Shown in pieces: positions 1 through 9,445 of a stretch of DNA of 64,000 bases (position 1 is its first letter; every line of letters starts with the position of its first letter). Below the pieces are notes generated by a model that ran no database searches, had not been told where the DNA came from, and saw only the letters and a list, made by a program, of their open reading frames with translations. The DNA lies in NCBI RefSeq assembly GCF_900545795.1, contig NZ_URAR01000001.1, positions 186,001 through 250,000 on the forward strand, written 5' to 3'. The stretch is from an uncultured Veillonella sp. (GTDB lineage: Bacteria; Bacillota; Negativicutes; Veillonellales; Veillonellaceae). Position numbers and translations under genes: made by a program.

Positions 1-2852
1 AATGCATTATATTCATCAACTTTACCTAAATAGGTAATTAATTCACCTTCATTTGCAAATGCGCCAGCCTCAGGTGAATAACCAAATGTACCGGCCGCTC
101 TATCAGCAACAGAATTCGAACCGATAGCAATAGATCGTTCCGCTTCAGCCGTGGCACTAGAGCCCATGGCCACACTACTGTCCCCTATTGCTTCGGTATT
201 TGCACCTAATGCTGTAGCAAATTTACCACTCGAATTTGCAAAAAAGCCTAAAGCCGTACTTCTATCGCCAGAAGCAGTTGTTCTAAGCCCTATAGCAACC
301 CCTGCATTACTTTCAGCCTTTGCTCTATCACCAATGGCAATAGAAGATTCCGTTTTATTTTCAGAGTTACTAACAGCCGAATTACCAATAGCAATGCCAG
401 CCTTACCATTAGCGGTTACACTTGTACCAAGTGCAACTGAAGATTCTCCTAACGCCTGACTATTTTGACCATAGGCCACACTATAGTCACCAGTAGCTTT
501 AGACTTCCAACCTACTGCTGTATTTCTAGCACTACCGGATGCATCTGCTTCTACACCAATAGCAATACTATGGTCTGTAGTTGCTACCGAACTCACACCT
601 ACTATAATCCCCTTGCCATCAGTAATATCCCTACCAATAACGATAGCATCTGCAATGCTAGCTTTTACATTGGAGCCTAGAGCTACACTATTTTTACCAA
701 TAGATTGTGCATTAGGCCCAATAGCTACAGAGTCAGTGCCTGTTGCACCTAAATTATCTTTGTTACCTGTTTCTTTGGATTTAATAGATACATAAGAAAG
801 TTTATTAGTATCTACCTTTTGATTCAATGACTTAAGCTGTGCTACATTCACTGCATCAGTATCTTTAAAGCCAGCAGCTACATTAGTAATTTGACGGGTA
901 TTAGCCGCCATTTTTCGACCACTCGCAGTCGTGTATTCTCCGTAGCCCACTGATACGGCTCCTAATTTAGATTTCCAAACTGGTGACTCTAAATCTTTTT
1001 TAACATCGCGATTGGGATCATATCCGACTACCTGAGAGTTGACAGTTGCTTTGGAATTGCTACCTATTGCTACTCCATTAAGTACTTCACTTATAGCATT
1101 CATCCCTATAGCTAGACCTTGATCTTGCTTCACTGTAGCATTAGATCCAATAGCAATACCATTCCCAGATGTAGTACCTATTCGATAGTAAAGATTATTT
1201 TCTGGCTTGCTATTACTATTCTTAGGTGACGGTTTATAATTTGCTTTTTGCTTGTCATTCTTATCCTGGAATGTCTCTTCATTTATAGGATCTTTAGCAT
1301 CAGCATATACTACAGCATTACTACCAATAGCAATAGACCCTTTACTATAAACGGCCGCATTAGAGCCAGTGGCTACTGAATTATCCGTATAAGCACCAGT
1401 ATTATATCCTAATGCAGTTGACTGATCACTATGCGCTACCGCATCTTCACCAATAGCAACACCACTAACTTCTGCTACAGTCCAATTCCCTATAGCTATA
1501 CTGCCTTGACTATTCGCTTTACTATTTACCCCTATACCAACAGCGGTTGAACTATTACTATAAGCAAGATTTCCAATGGCAATCCCTTTATCAGCTTTAG
1601 CTTCTACACCTATAGCTAAAGACTCTGCTCTATTTGCTGTTGCACCAAATCCTATAGCAATTTGACCACCACTTATTTTTCCTTCTGTACCATCATATGC
1701 AACCGTGGCTCTATTCCCCAAAGCAATACTTTCATATCCATTAGTTGTAGCCCCTGAACCTATGGCAATGGCACCTGGTTTCTCTGCACCATGATTGTCT
1801 TTATTGATAATTTCATCCGCATCTCTATCAGGATTAATAGATACATATTCAACAGAACTACCATTTATATTATTCATTTTATTGGCAATTCGCGTGTCTA
1901 CATCTGTACTCAATGCTTTGAGTTGTTTCACGTTAACTGCATCGTATTCATCAGCACCACCAGCTACACCAGTAATCCGGCGATGATTGATTGGAAATTT
2001 AGTGTCGCCTAAGGTTAATTCAAAATTATTACCTATGGCTACCACACCATTATCAGCACTAAAGTCTTCATTACTTAAATACGACTTAGCTGCTACATTA
2101 CCCGTGTAAGCATATGAATTATGCCCTAATGCTACAGAATTTTGGCTTGCAGCAAAGCTCGTAAATCCAATAGCTACACCATTATCGGCTAATGCATGAG
2201 CTCCCGCACCAATAGCGACGCCACTACCTTGAGTACTTGAAAAACTACCAATAGCTACTGAGTCATAACTTGGATTGACTTTATAGCCAATGCCAACCAT
2301 ATACCCATGCTTATTAGGTGTATCAGTTGTTCCTATATCTTCCCCTATTAAAATAGAACGTACACCATTACTATGTATACTATGACCAATACCGATGAAG
2401 TTTGTACTTCCATTACTATTTTCGTCTGTTAATGTTACATTGGTCCCAATGGCGACAGCTCCTCCAGTCATCGATTGGGCTCCACTACCTATAGCTACAG
2501 TACTACCACCTAAGGCTTGAGCAGCAGAACCTATCGCTACATTAGCATACTCTTCTTCACTCGCGTTCGCCCCATTGCCAATGGCAACAGCTGATTCACT
2601 TTTCGCTATAGAGTCTTTACCTAATGCCACACCTTTGCCTGTACCAGGCGTAGGCATAGCATTACTCTTAATATATAAATCTCTTGTCCAACCTTGTAAC
2701 TCTGTAATCTGTGAACCAAACTTAGCTACTACAGCATCATATACCGCTTGTTGATCAACAGTTAAATCCGCAGCATATCCATATCCCCCTGGATATATTA
2801 ACGAACCTGTAATTATTGACGCAACCAAAAGCGCCTTAGACCGTTTGTTCAT
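1..2852 (-). CDS. Trimeric autotransporter adhesin (YadA-type head), 3' end outside window
   Basis: The frame is open for 950 codons from an ATG at 2852 to the left edge, so stalk and membrane anchor are not visible. Residues 1-28 are a signal peptide (basic MNKRSK, hydrophobic core, cleavage near YGYA-ADL). The rest is dozens of YadA-head repeats of the form S-x-A-I-G-x-x-A (for example SVAIG, GIAIG, STALG), which fold as a left-handed parallel beta-roll trimer. Two head blocks each follow a neck-like segment containing DAVNVxQLK (around residues 300 and 660). A ribosome site AAAGGGG lies about 10 bases upstream. Known role of the family: surface adhesion and autoaggregation in diderm bacteria. 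It has its own transcript; an 850-bp AT-rich gap separates it from ileS. The family is certain; the ligand is unknown. Confidence 0.93.
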   Translation of the reverse strand, partial: MNKRSKALLVASIITGSLIYPGGYGYAADLTVDQQAVYDAVVAKFGSQITELQGWTRDLYIKSNAMPTPGTGKGVALGKDSIAKSESAVAIGNGANASEEEYANVAIGSAAQALGGSTVAIGSGAQSMTGGAVAIGTNVTLTDENSNGSTNFIGIGHSIHSNGVRSILIGEDIGTTDTPNKHGYMVGIGYKVNPSYDSVAIGSFSSTQGSGVAIGAGAHALADNGVAIGFTSFAASQNSVALGHNSYAYTGNVAAKSYLSNEDFSADNGVVAIGNNFELTLGDTKFPINHRRITGVAGGADEYDAVNVKQLKALSTDVDTRIANKMNNINGSSVEYVSINPDRDADEIINKDNHGAEKPGAIAIGSGATTNGYESIALGNRATVAYDGTEGKISGGQIAIGFGATANRAESLAIGVEAKADKGIAIGNLAYSNSSTAVGIGVNSKANSQGSIAIGNWTVAEVSGVAIGEDAVAHSDQSTALGYNTGAYTDNSVATGSNAAVYSKGSIAIGSNAVVYADAKDPINEETFQDKNDKQKANYKPSPKNSNSKPENNLYYRIGTTSGNGIAIGSNATVKQDQGLAIGMNAISEVLNGVAIGSNSKATVNSQVVGYDPNRDVKKDLESPVWKSKLGAVSVGYGEYTTASGRKMAANTRQITNVAAGFKDTDAVNVAQLKSLNQKVDTNKLSYVSIKSKETGNKDNLGATGTDSVAIGPNAQSIGKNSVALGSNVKASIADAIVIGRDITDGKGIIVGVSSVATTDHSIAIGVEADASGSARNTAVGWKSKATGDYSVAYGQNSQALGESSVALGTSVTANGKAGIAIGNSAVSNSENKTESSIAIGDRAKAESNAGVAIGLRTTASGDRSTALGFFANSSGKFATALGANTEAIGDSSVAMGSSATAEAERSIAIGSNSVADRAAGTFGYSPEAGAFANEGELITYLGKVDEYNA

Positions 2853-3572
2853 ATAAACATGCCCCTTTCATGTTAAATAAATCACACTACGCTCCTAACA
2901 CCTGCCATATTAAGTTGTCTCCCAGCTATCCTTTCACTAGCCTAAAAAATTACCAGTAATTTTTCCTTTTTAAAATCTTTTAACTAATCCCAATGCAGTG
3001 TTTATGCGAAATTATAATTCCACCTATTCTACATATTCATTGATTACACTTATAATTGCATATTTAACAAAATAAATCAAATATTATATTGTTATTTTTA
3101 TTTTATTTAAAAATCATTACCTTAATTTATTTTACACTTATTTCATCTCATTTTCTTTATTTTTCATTTTTTCTTCATATTTTATATTGTATTTTAATCT
3201 CCTTATTTTTATTAATTATATAAATTAATTAATAATTATGTTTAATTATTAATTTTATTCAACAAAATCTTTATACAATCTCTTCATATTTTTATAATAA
3301 AAAATTTAAAAAACTCACTAGTTACACGGATGGTGAAGATTTCACCATCTGTGAAACTAATGAGTTTCTTTTCTTTACTAACTAAGTCTATCGATATATA
3401 TCTATATTACAACCTATTCGATTTATAACTAAATCGAATCTAACAATTAAAATTTTTTCCTCATCTCAAAAATAAATGTCCATCCTATTCTAAGCTAACA
3501 TTTTTAGCTCCTCTTTTTTGAGCTATTTAGAAATAAACAGGCCACTTCCCCTTAATACAAAAGGACTTAAAC
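2853..3572. other. AT-rich intergenic region upstream of the adhesin
   Basis: About 700 bases without a convincing gene. It is extremely AT-rich between 3040 and 3310, as expected for the promoter and leader of the minus-strand adhesin, although I could not fix one promoter. It contains the strong hairpin listed at 3311-3367. A ribosome-site-like AGAGGAG around 3510 on the minus strand is followed by only a three-codon frame, so no gene is called. Confidence 0.6.
3311..3367 (-). terminator. Orphan strong hairpin, probable terminator
   Basis: A long inverted repeat (outer arms AAACTCA/TGAGTTT, inner arms around GGATGGTGA/TCACCATC). On the minus strand it is followed by TTTTTTAAATTTTTT, and on the plus strand by a weaker T-rich run. 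ileS already has its own terminator at 3573-3631, so this hairpin has no assigned upstream gene. Confidence 0.6.
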
Positions 3573-3631
3573 AAAAAAAAGTTTCTACAAGAAATCCTCT
3601 TCGCGCTTAACGAGAGGTTTCCAGTAGAAAC
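3573..3631 (-). terminator. Terminator of ileS
   Basis: Stem with outer arms GTTTCTAC/GTAGAAAC and an inner AGAGG/CCTCT part, followed on the minus strand by eight T residues, about 70 bases after the ileS stop. Confidence 0.85.
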
Positions 3632-3703
3632 TATTTTTATTAATATCCTCAGTACTTTAGAGGCTCTATTTTATTTTATGCAACCCAAGAGTAGCTAAAA
3701 CGC

Positions 3704-6535
3704 TTATTTAGACAACACATCTGCACAACGATCACACAATGTCGGATGTTCTTTGTCTTGTCCAACTGTATCGCGATGAATCCAGCAGCGTTCGCATTTT
3801 TCATATTCGCTAGGTTTTACTACTACGCTTAAATGACCTTCTTCAGTCGCAACTGCTTCAGCTGGTGCATTAGCACGGCCTTCAACAAGCGCCGCTTCAC
3901 TTACAATGAGAAGAGCCGCTAAATTGTTAACTTGAGCTAATGTTTCATATGCTGCACCATCTGCATATACAGTGATACTTGCATCTAAGGAGTGACCAAT
4001 TACTTTTTCTTGACGTGCTGTTTCAAGAGCTTTTGTAAGTTCGCCACGAAGAGCTAAGATATGGCTCCATTTTTCAGCTAAGGCTGCATCATAGTGAGCG
4101 GCATTGCCAGTTGGCCAATCTTCAAGCATTACACTGATGCCCATACCGTCTTCTTTTGGCATATATTGCCATACTTCTTCTGCCGTAAAGGAAAGCACTG
4201 GTGCCACCATGCGCACAAGCGTAGTAACAATTTCATAAATAGCTGTTTGCGCACTGCGACGAGCAACTGCAGTCGCTTCTTCTGCATACATAGTGTCTTT
4301 CAATACATCGAGATAGAAAGAGCTTAAATCAACTGTACAGAAATTGTGGATTGTATGATATAAAATATGGAATTCATAATTTTCATACGCTTCCGTAACT
4401 TTTTGACGCACTTCTTCTAAGCGAAGTAAAGCCCATTTATCAATTTCAGATAATTGTTCATATGGCACTTTATCTGTATTAGGATTGAAATCATCTAAGT
4501 TACCAAGTAAAAAGCGGAATGTATTGCGGATTTTACGATATACTTCAGACAATTGTTTTACGATGTCTTTAGACAAACGTACATCACCTTGGTAATCTGC
4601 AGAAGATACCCAAAGACGCATTACATCAGCACCATATACATCAATGATATCGGAAGGTGCTACCGTATTGCCTACAGATTTAGACATTTTACGGCCTTCC
4701 CCATCCACTACGAAGCCATGAGTCAATACAGAATTGTATGGCGCTTTACCTGTAGTAGCTACACCAGTCAACAAGGAGGAGTTGAACCAACCGCGATGTT
4801 GGTCAGATCCTTCAAGATACATAGCGCAAGGTACATCAAGGCCTTCATTTTCAAGAACGCCAGCCCAAGAAGAACCACTATCGAACCATACGTCCATAAT
4901 GTCCGTTTCTTTATGGAATTCACCATGGCCACAATGAGGGCAAGTAAAGCCTTCTGGCAATAATTCTTTTGCACTGTGATTCCACCACGCATCAGACCCT
5001 TCTTTAGCCACCCAAGATTGAACGGATTTGATAGTGTCATCATTGATTACATAATCACCGCAGGAATCGCAATAGAATACAGGAATTGGCACACCCCATA
5101 CGCGTTGACGAGATACACACCAGTCCCCACGGTCAGCAATCATATTGTAAATGCGGTCATGGCCCCATTTAGGAATCCATTGTACTTGATTATCGATAAC
5201 TTCAAGAGCTTGTTTACGATATCCATCAACAGAAGAGAACCATTGCTCTGTAGCGCGATAGATTACAGGGTTTTTACAACGCCAGCAATGTGCATATTGG
5301 TGACGAAGAGAACCTTTGCGAAGAAGTGCACCATTGTGCGCTAACACTTTTAGAATTGGCACTTCCGCATCATGAATTTCTTTACCAGCGAGCACTTCTT
5401 CAGTATCTCCATAACGGCCATTATCTACGGCTTTTACATATTCCCCAGTAGGACCTACGAAGGACGTGATTTCAAAATCAACTTTGCCTGCTTTTTTATA
5501 CGCTTGGTATACATAAAAGTCTTCTTCACCATGAGCTGGTGCTGTATGAACGCAGCCTGTACCAGCGTCAAGAGTTACATGTTCGCCTAAGAATACAGGC
5601 ACTACACGCTCGATAAATGGATGTTTAAATGTAGCTAACTCAAGCTCTTCACCGGAGAAAGTATTAAGTACTGTATACTCTTCAACTTGTGCATCTTTAA
5701 GCGCTGTAGCCACTAAGTCAGTAGCCATTAAATAGTATTCGTCGCCCACTTGTACCCAAGAGTATTCAAGTTTTGGATTTACAGAAATTGCTTGAGATGC
5801 TGGCAATGTCCAAGGTGTTGTAGTCCAAATAACAGCATATGCCTTAGTTGTATCTAAGCCTTCTGGCAACGTACGTTTTAATTCATTTACATAGGCATAT
5901 TTAACATAAATGGAGAATGATTTCTTTTCTTTATATTCGATTTCAGCTTCTGCAAGCGCGGTTTCACAATGTGTACACCAGTAAACAGTTTTAAGACCTT
6001 TATAGATGTGACCGCGTTTAGCCATTTCACCAAAGATACCAATTTGTTTTACTTCAAACGCAGGTTTTAAAGTTAAATATGGATCTTCCCAACGGCCAAG
6101 CACACCGAAACGGATAAAGTCTTTCTTCTGTTCTTCCACGCATTCTAACGCATACTCTTTACATTTAGCGCGCAAATCAAGCGGTGACATTTCATGACGG
6201 TTTAAACCAGTATTTTTAATAACCGCATGCTCGATTGGCAAACCATGTGTATCCCAACCAGGAATGTATGGTGTGTAATAGCCCTGCATGGTTTTGTATT
6301 TCATAATAATATCTTTTAAAGTTTTATTTAGCGCATGGCCAATATGCAATTTACCATTTGCATATGGAGGGCCATCATGAAGCACGAAAGGCTCGTTGCC
6401 TTTACGTTTTTCAAGGCGTTTTTCATATACTTTATTATCGTCCCAAAATTTCAAAAATTCTGGTTCCCGTTTTGGCAAATTGCCACGCATAGGGAATTCA
6501 GTTTCTGGCAAATGTAATGTTTTACCGTAATCCAT
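3704..6535 (-). CDS. ileS: Isoleucyl-tRNA synthetase
   Basis: 943-residue class I synthetase that charges tRNA-Ile in the cytoplasm. The HIGH motif is at residues 64-67 (GKLHIGHALN) and the KMSKS loop at about residue 610 (GRKMSKSVGN). The C-terminus carries a zinc site of four cysteines (C914, C917, C934, C937; CERC...CDRC), as in bacterial IleRS. An upstream in-frame extension overlaps the T-box terminator and is not coding. The ATG at 6535 is preceded by GAGAGGAG at good spacing. The gene is monocistronic, with its own promoter, T-box leader and terminator. Full length, no oddities. Confidence 0.98.
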   Translation of the reverse strand: MDYGKTLHLPETEFPMRGNLPKREPEFLKFWDDNKVYEKRLEKRKGNEPFVLHDGPPYANGKLHIGHALNKTLKDIIMKYKTMQGYYTPYIPGWDTHGLPIEHAVIKNTGLNRHEMSPLDLRAKCKEYALECVEEQKKDFIRFGVLGRWEDPYLTLKPAFEVKQIGIFGEMAKRGHIYKGLKTVYWCTHCETALAEAEIEYKEKKSFSIYVKYAYVNELKRTLPEGLDTTKAYAVIWTTTPWTLPASQAISVNPKLEYSWVQVGDEYYLMATDLVATALKDAQVEEYTVLNTFSGEELELATFKHPFIERVVPVFLGEHVTLDAGTGCVHTAPAHGEEDFYVYQAYKKAGKVDFEITSFVGPTGEYVKAVDNGRYGDTEEVLAGKEIHDAEVPILKVLAHNGALLRKGSLRHQYAHCWRCKNPVIYRATEQWFSSVDGYRKQALEVIDNQVQWIPKWGHDRIYNMIADRGDWCVSRQRVWGVPIPVFYCDSCGDYVINDDTIKSVQSWVAKEGSDAWWNHSAKELLPEGFTCPHCGHGEFHKETDIMDVWFDSGSSWAGVLENEGLDVPCAMYLEGSDQHRGWFNSSLLTGVATTGKAPYNSVLTHGFVVDGEGRKMSKSVGNTVAPSDIIDVYGADVMRLWVSSADYQGDVRLSKDIVKQLSEVYRKIRNTFRFLLGNLDDFNPNTDKVPYEQLSEIDKWALLRLEEVRQKVTEAYENYEFHILYHTIHNFCTVDLSSFYLDVLKDTMYAEEATAVARRSAQTAIYEIVTTLVRMVAPVLSFTAEEVWQYMPKEDGMGISVMLEDWPTGNAAHYDAALAEKWSHILALRGELTKALETARQEKVIGHSLDASITVYADGAAYETLAQVNNLAALLIVSEAALVEGRANAPAEAVATEEGHLSVVVKPSEYEKCERCWIHRDTVGQDKEHPTLCDRCADVLSK

Positions 6536-6544
6536 TCCTAGTTC

Positions 6545-6858
6545 TCCTCTCAATAAAAAAAGCGCCCGTCCCCGAAGGGACGAACGCAAATATCCGTGGT
6601 ACCACCCTACTGACTTATACAAATAAGCCACTCACGCATATAACGGTGCTCACCGACAAATCAATAGTTGGTTAAACTTCAATTTGTATGCTCCCAAGTG
6701 ATTCGCTAACTCTTCATCCGCTGAACTCGCACCATACTTCAGCTCGCTGAGGACTACCCGACTTAGCCGTCTTAGTCATTGCATCTATTATGGACATACA
6801 AAACATTCTGTCTAGTGGACATGTGTATTGCACTGTCACTATCTTTAGTTATAGATAG
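6545..6858 (-). promoter_or_regulatory. T-box leader of ileS
   Basis: The minus strand has the T-box core AGGGTGGTACCACG (6594-6610), which pairs with the uncharged tRNA acceptor end. It is followed by a GC-rich terminator stem (GCGTTCGTCCC/GGGACGGGCGC) and a run of seven T (6547-6580), shortly before the ileS ribosome site. Stem I lies upstream (about 6690-6790). An ATC triplet at 6702-6700 is a plausible isoleucine specifier, but I could not fold the leader to confirm it. Known mechanism: uncharged tRNA-Ile stabilises the antiterminator and allows ileS transcription. Confidence 0.93.
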
Positions 6859-6887
6859 AGTATAGAGAAGGTACTTATTTTTGTCAA
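6859..6887 (-). promoter_or_regulatory. Promoter of the ileS T-box transcript
   Basis: -35 TTGACA (6882-6887), 17-base spacer, -10 TATACT (6859-6864) on the minus strand. The -35 box starts only 8 bases after the stop of the upstream gene. Confidence 0.88.
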
Positions 6888-6895
6888 GAGGGATT

Positions 6896-9136
6896 TTATA
6901 AAATCACCTCACCATAACGCAACCACTCTATGGCCACAGGATTTCCAAGTGCGGCAGCAGCTACATAATACTCTTTTGCCTTTACCGCATCTTTTGGAAC
7001 TCCATAGCCATGTTCATATAAGCCGGCCAAACCAACGAGACCATCTGAGCCGATAATCGTATCATTAGTAGCTGCTTTTTCAAACCATATTAACGCTTCA
7101 CCATAATCCTTAATAGTCCCTGTACCGTCTACATACATTTGCCCTACATGGGCTTGGCTAGTAATATCTCCCGCTTTGGCCCCTTCTAAGAAATAATGAA
7201 AAGCTTTAGTTTGATCTTTCTTTACACCAAGACCTTGTTCATACATATAGCCTAAGTACCGATAGGACTTCATATCCCCTAGTGCGACAGCTTTATTAAA
7301 TGCAGCTTCTGCTTTTTTATACTCACCAGCGTCTTTATAAGCAATGCCTTCCTCTAAAGCTTTACGACCACTTTCACGATATGCTTGTTTCTTAGCTGTC
7401 TCTACCATAGCTTTGCCTGACGCCGTTTCGCTAACTGGTTTACCAGACCGTGTTTGACTAAAGAGCCAATCACGAATGCCTTCTATCGTATAAGCTACCG
7501 ACCAAGTGTACATATGATTGCCACCTTTAAATACAGTGTAGTTAATCGGTGCTTGCTGTGCTTCTGTAGCTTTTACAAGAGTATCAAATTCACTGGCCGT
7601 GGAATAACTATCCCACATATCACTGCGTGCCACTTTTGTACCTAAGGCTTCCCATTCACTAGTAGCGGCATTCATACCAGGATACGCTTTATCATCGCCT
7701 TCAGATACAATAATCCACAGTTTCTTATCCTTGAGAGCTTTCATTTCTTCTACATTCCATTGACAAGCTACCAGCCATTGAGCTGCAAATAAATCAGGGT
7801 ATTTATCACTAATCGCAATATTGGTCATACCGCCTTGAGATTGCCCCACTCCGTATATACGTTCTTTATCTACAGCATAGGTGTCAATAACATGATAAAG
7901 TAAATCAGTCACTAAAGTGAGTCCTTCAGTCCACTCATTTTGGTCAGTTGTGAGCATACCTAATTGATCAACTAAGCTTTGCGTATATTGTGGCGCCACA
8001 ATGATAGTTTCATGTTTTCGTTGCTCTTCTTCTGATGCAAAAATCGTCGCCCCATTACCTTGGTATAAAGGCGTCGTAATATCACTATTATTAGCAGATG
8101 CATCAGCAACAAAGAAGTATAAAGGATAGCTCTTGGTTCCATCATAACCAGCTGGTAAATATACATTGTAAGGAATGGTGTAACCTGTAGCCGGATCTGT
8201 ATAATATACAGTTTTGAATGAATCAATGATATCTGTTGTACGAGCTGTTGGCTTTAATTGTACTCGATTAGTTAAATATACTGTACCATCCAATGATTTC
8301 AACGTCCCTGTTTGTTCTACTGACACATCTAAAGATGGCATAACACGATTACTTCTCATAAGTCCCATGCCTGGTTCTTCATCGGGCCCCTTAGCAGTAT
8401 TTTGGGTGTTTTGGGCATTTTGAGTATTTGAAGTGTTTGGTGTGTTTGGTGTGTTTGAGGTATTTAAAGCATTTGAAATATTTGGAGCGCTTTGTGTGCT
8501 TTGATTGTTGTCACCACCTTGACTATTGGGGCTATCCATATTGCCTTTATCATCTTTTTTCCCTTGTTCAAAAGGAACTGTATTTTCTTGTTTTAATTCA
8601 ACAATTACATAGCGACCTACTTCGCCCTTATCCTTCCAAGAGGTAGTAGGGTGATAATTAGTATAAACGCGACTGATTTCACGCCCTTCCACAGCAAAAT
8701 CATCGGTGCTTAATGTAGTCGTATCAATCGCTTTTGGATACGCTAGGGCTACAGCACTCACTTTTTCACCATCTCCAAAGACCTTTGGAATTACCACTAC
8801 GGCCTCTACTGCTGAAGCACCTTGCTTTTTCATCCCCTCTGCTGGCAACGTTGTACTGCGATTATCTACAATTGGCAAGGTTGTACGATTAACAGCCTCT
8901 GAAGTTGTCCTAGCCGCATTATCCACATTCGCCACTACAGGATTAGTGTTTGTCATATTGCTTATATTGACGCTATTTACAGAAGACATTGCTATATCTC
9001 CTGTACCTACACCAGCTTTTTCCAACACGCCCTGTGGCATATCCATACTCCCTACTTCACTGGCTGCCCAAGAATTACCATATACAGGTAAAGCTAATGC
9101 ACTGGCTACTAAACTCCATAGCAAAACTTTCTTCAT
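6896..9136 (-). CDS. Secreted esterase/peptidase-like alpha/beta hydrolase with Sel1 repeats
   Basis: 746 residues. Residues 1-25 form a signal peptide ending near SWA-AS. About residues 110-180 resemble an Ig-like domain. A low-complexity Asn/Thr/Pro linker follows at about 218-247 (repeats of NTSNTPN, NTQN). The hydrolase domain (about 300-560) has the nucleophile elbow GQSQGG near residue 430, an acid region EGDDKAYPG and a His in GGNHMYTW near 540, as in PHB-depolymerase and prolyl-oligopeptidase families. About residues 590-740 are Sel1-type TPR repeats (YRYLGYMYEQGLGV, GLAGLYEHGYGV). Ribosome site AGGAGGG. Export is expected; the substrate is unknown. There is no intrinsic terminator before the ileS promoter. 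The Sel1 tail fused to an esterase is the notable feature. Confidence 0.82.
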   Translation of the reverse strand: MKKVLLWSLVASALALPVYGNSWAASEVGSMDMPQGVLEKAGVGTGDIAMSSVNSVNISNMTNTNPVVANVDNAARTTSEAVNRTTLPIVDNRSTTLPAEGMKKQGASAVEAVVVIPKVFGDGEKVSAVALAYPKAIDTTTLSTDDFAVEGREISRVYTNYHPTTSWKDKGEVGRYVIVELKQENTVPFEQGKKDDKGNMDSPNSQGGDNNQSTQSAPNISNALNTSNTPNTPNTSNTQNAQNTQNTAKGPDEEPGMGLMRSNRVMPSLDVSVEQTGTLKSLDGTVYLTNRVQLKPTARTTDIIDSFKTVYYTDPATGYTIPYNVYLPAGYDGTKSYPLYFFVADASANNSDITTPLYQGNGATIFASEEEQRKHETIIVAPQYTQSLVDQLGMLTTDQNEWTEGLTLVTDLLYHVIDTYAVDKERIYGVGQSQGGMTNIAISDKYPDLFAAQWLVACQWNVEEMKALKDKKLWIIVSEGDDKAYPGMNAATSEWEALGTKVARSDMWDSYSTASEFDTLVKATEAQQAPINYTVFKGGNHMYTWSVAYTIEGIRDWLFSQTRSGKPVSETASGKAMVETAKKQAYRESGRKALEEGIAYKDAGEYKKAEAAFNKAVALGDMKSYRYLGYMYEQGLGVKKDQTKAFHYFLEGAKAGDITSQAHVGQMYVDGTGTIKDYGEALIWFEKAATNDTIIGSDGLVGLAGLYEHGYGVPKDAVKAKEYYVAAAALGNPVAIEWLRYGEVIL

Positions 9137-9445
9137 GTTAATACCCTCCTAAATTATGCATATAAAATACGACCACCTAGGCTCTTCCTACAGAATACGA
9201 CCAGCCAATCACTACTTAGAAACTATGCAATCAGCAAGCGCTATGTAAAGCCCCTCATAGTCTTACACATATTATTTCATATTTAGCATACCTAAGAATA
9301 ATGAAGAAATCGAGAAATTTTCTTAAAATTTTAATTTTATAGGTAATCGTCTCCCCCTTTTTCCTTAGTTCTTACAAGTATGTTACAATAAAAAAGAGAA
9401 AATTTTATTATATATTTACAATTCAATTTCTAAAGGAGGATATTT
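9137..9445. other. Divergent intergenic region
   Basis: About 310 bases between the minus-strand esterase and the plus-strand MFS gene. It must hold both promoters; I see no convincing box pair, small gene or hairpin. The short motif AATACGACCA occurs twice near 9165-9205. Confidence 0.5.

Noticed and set aside
151..2012. Several plus-strand open frames opposite the adhesin
   Set aside because: They are antisense reflections of the repetitive YadA-head codons; no ribosome sites, and composition (Ala/Leu/Pro/Ser runs) follows from the opposite strand.
4094..6517. Plus-strand and alternative minus-strand frames inside ileS
   Set aside because: ileS has full-length, motif-supported coding in this stret; the others lack starts with ribosome sites and recognisable domains.
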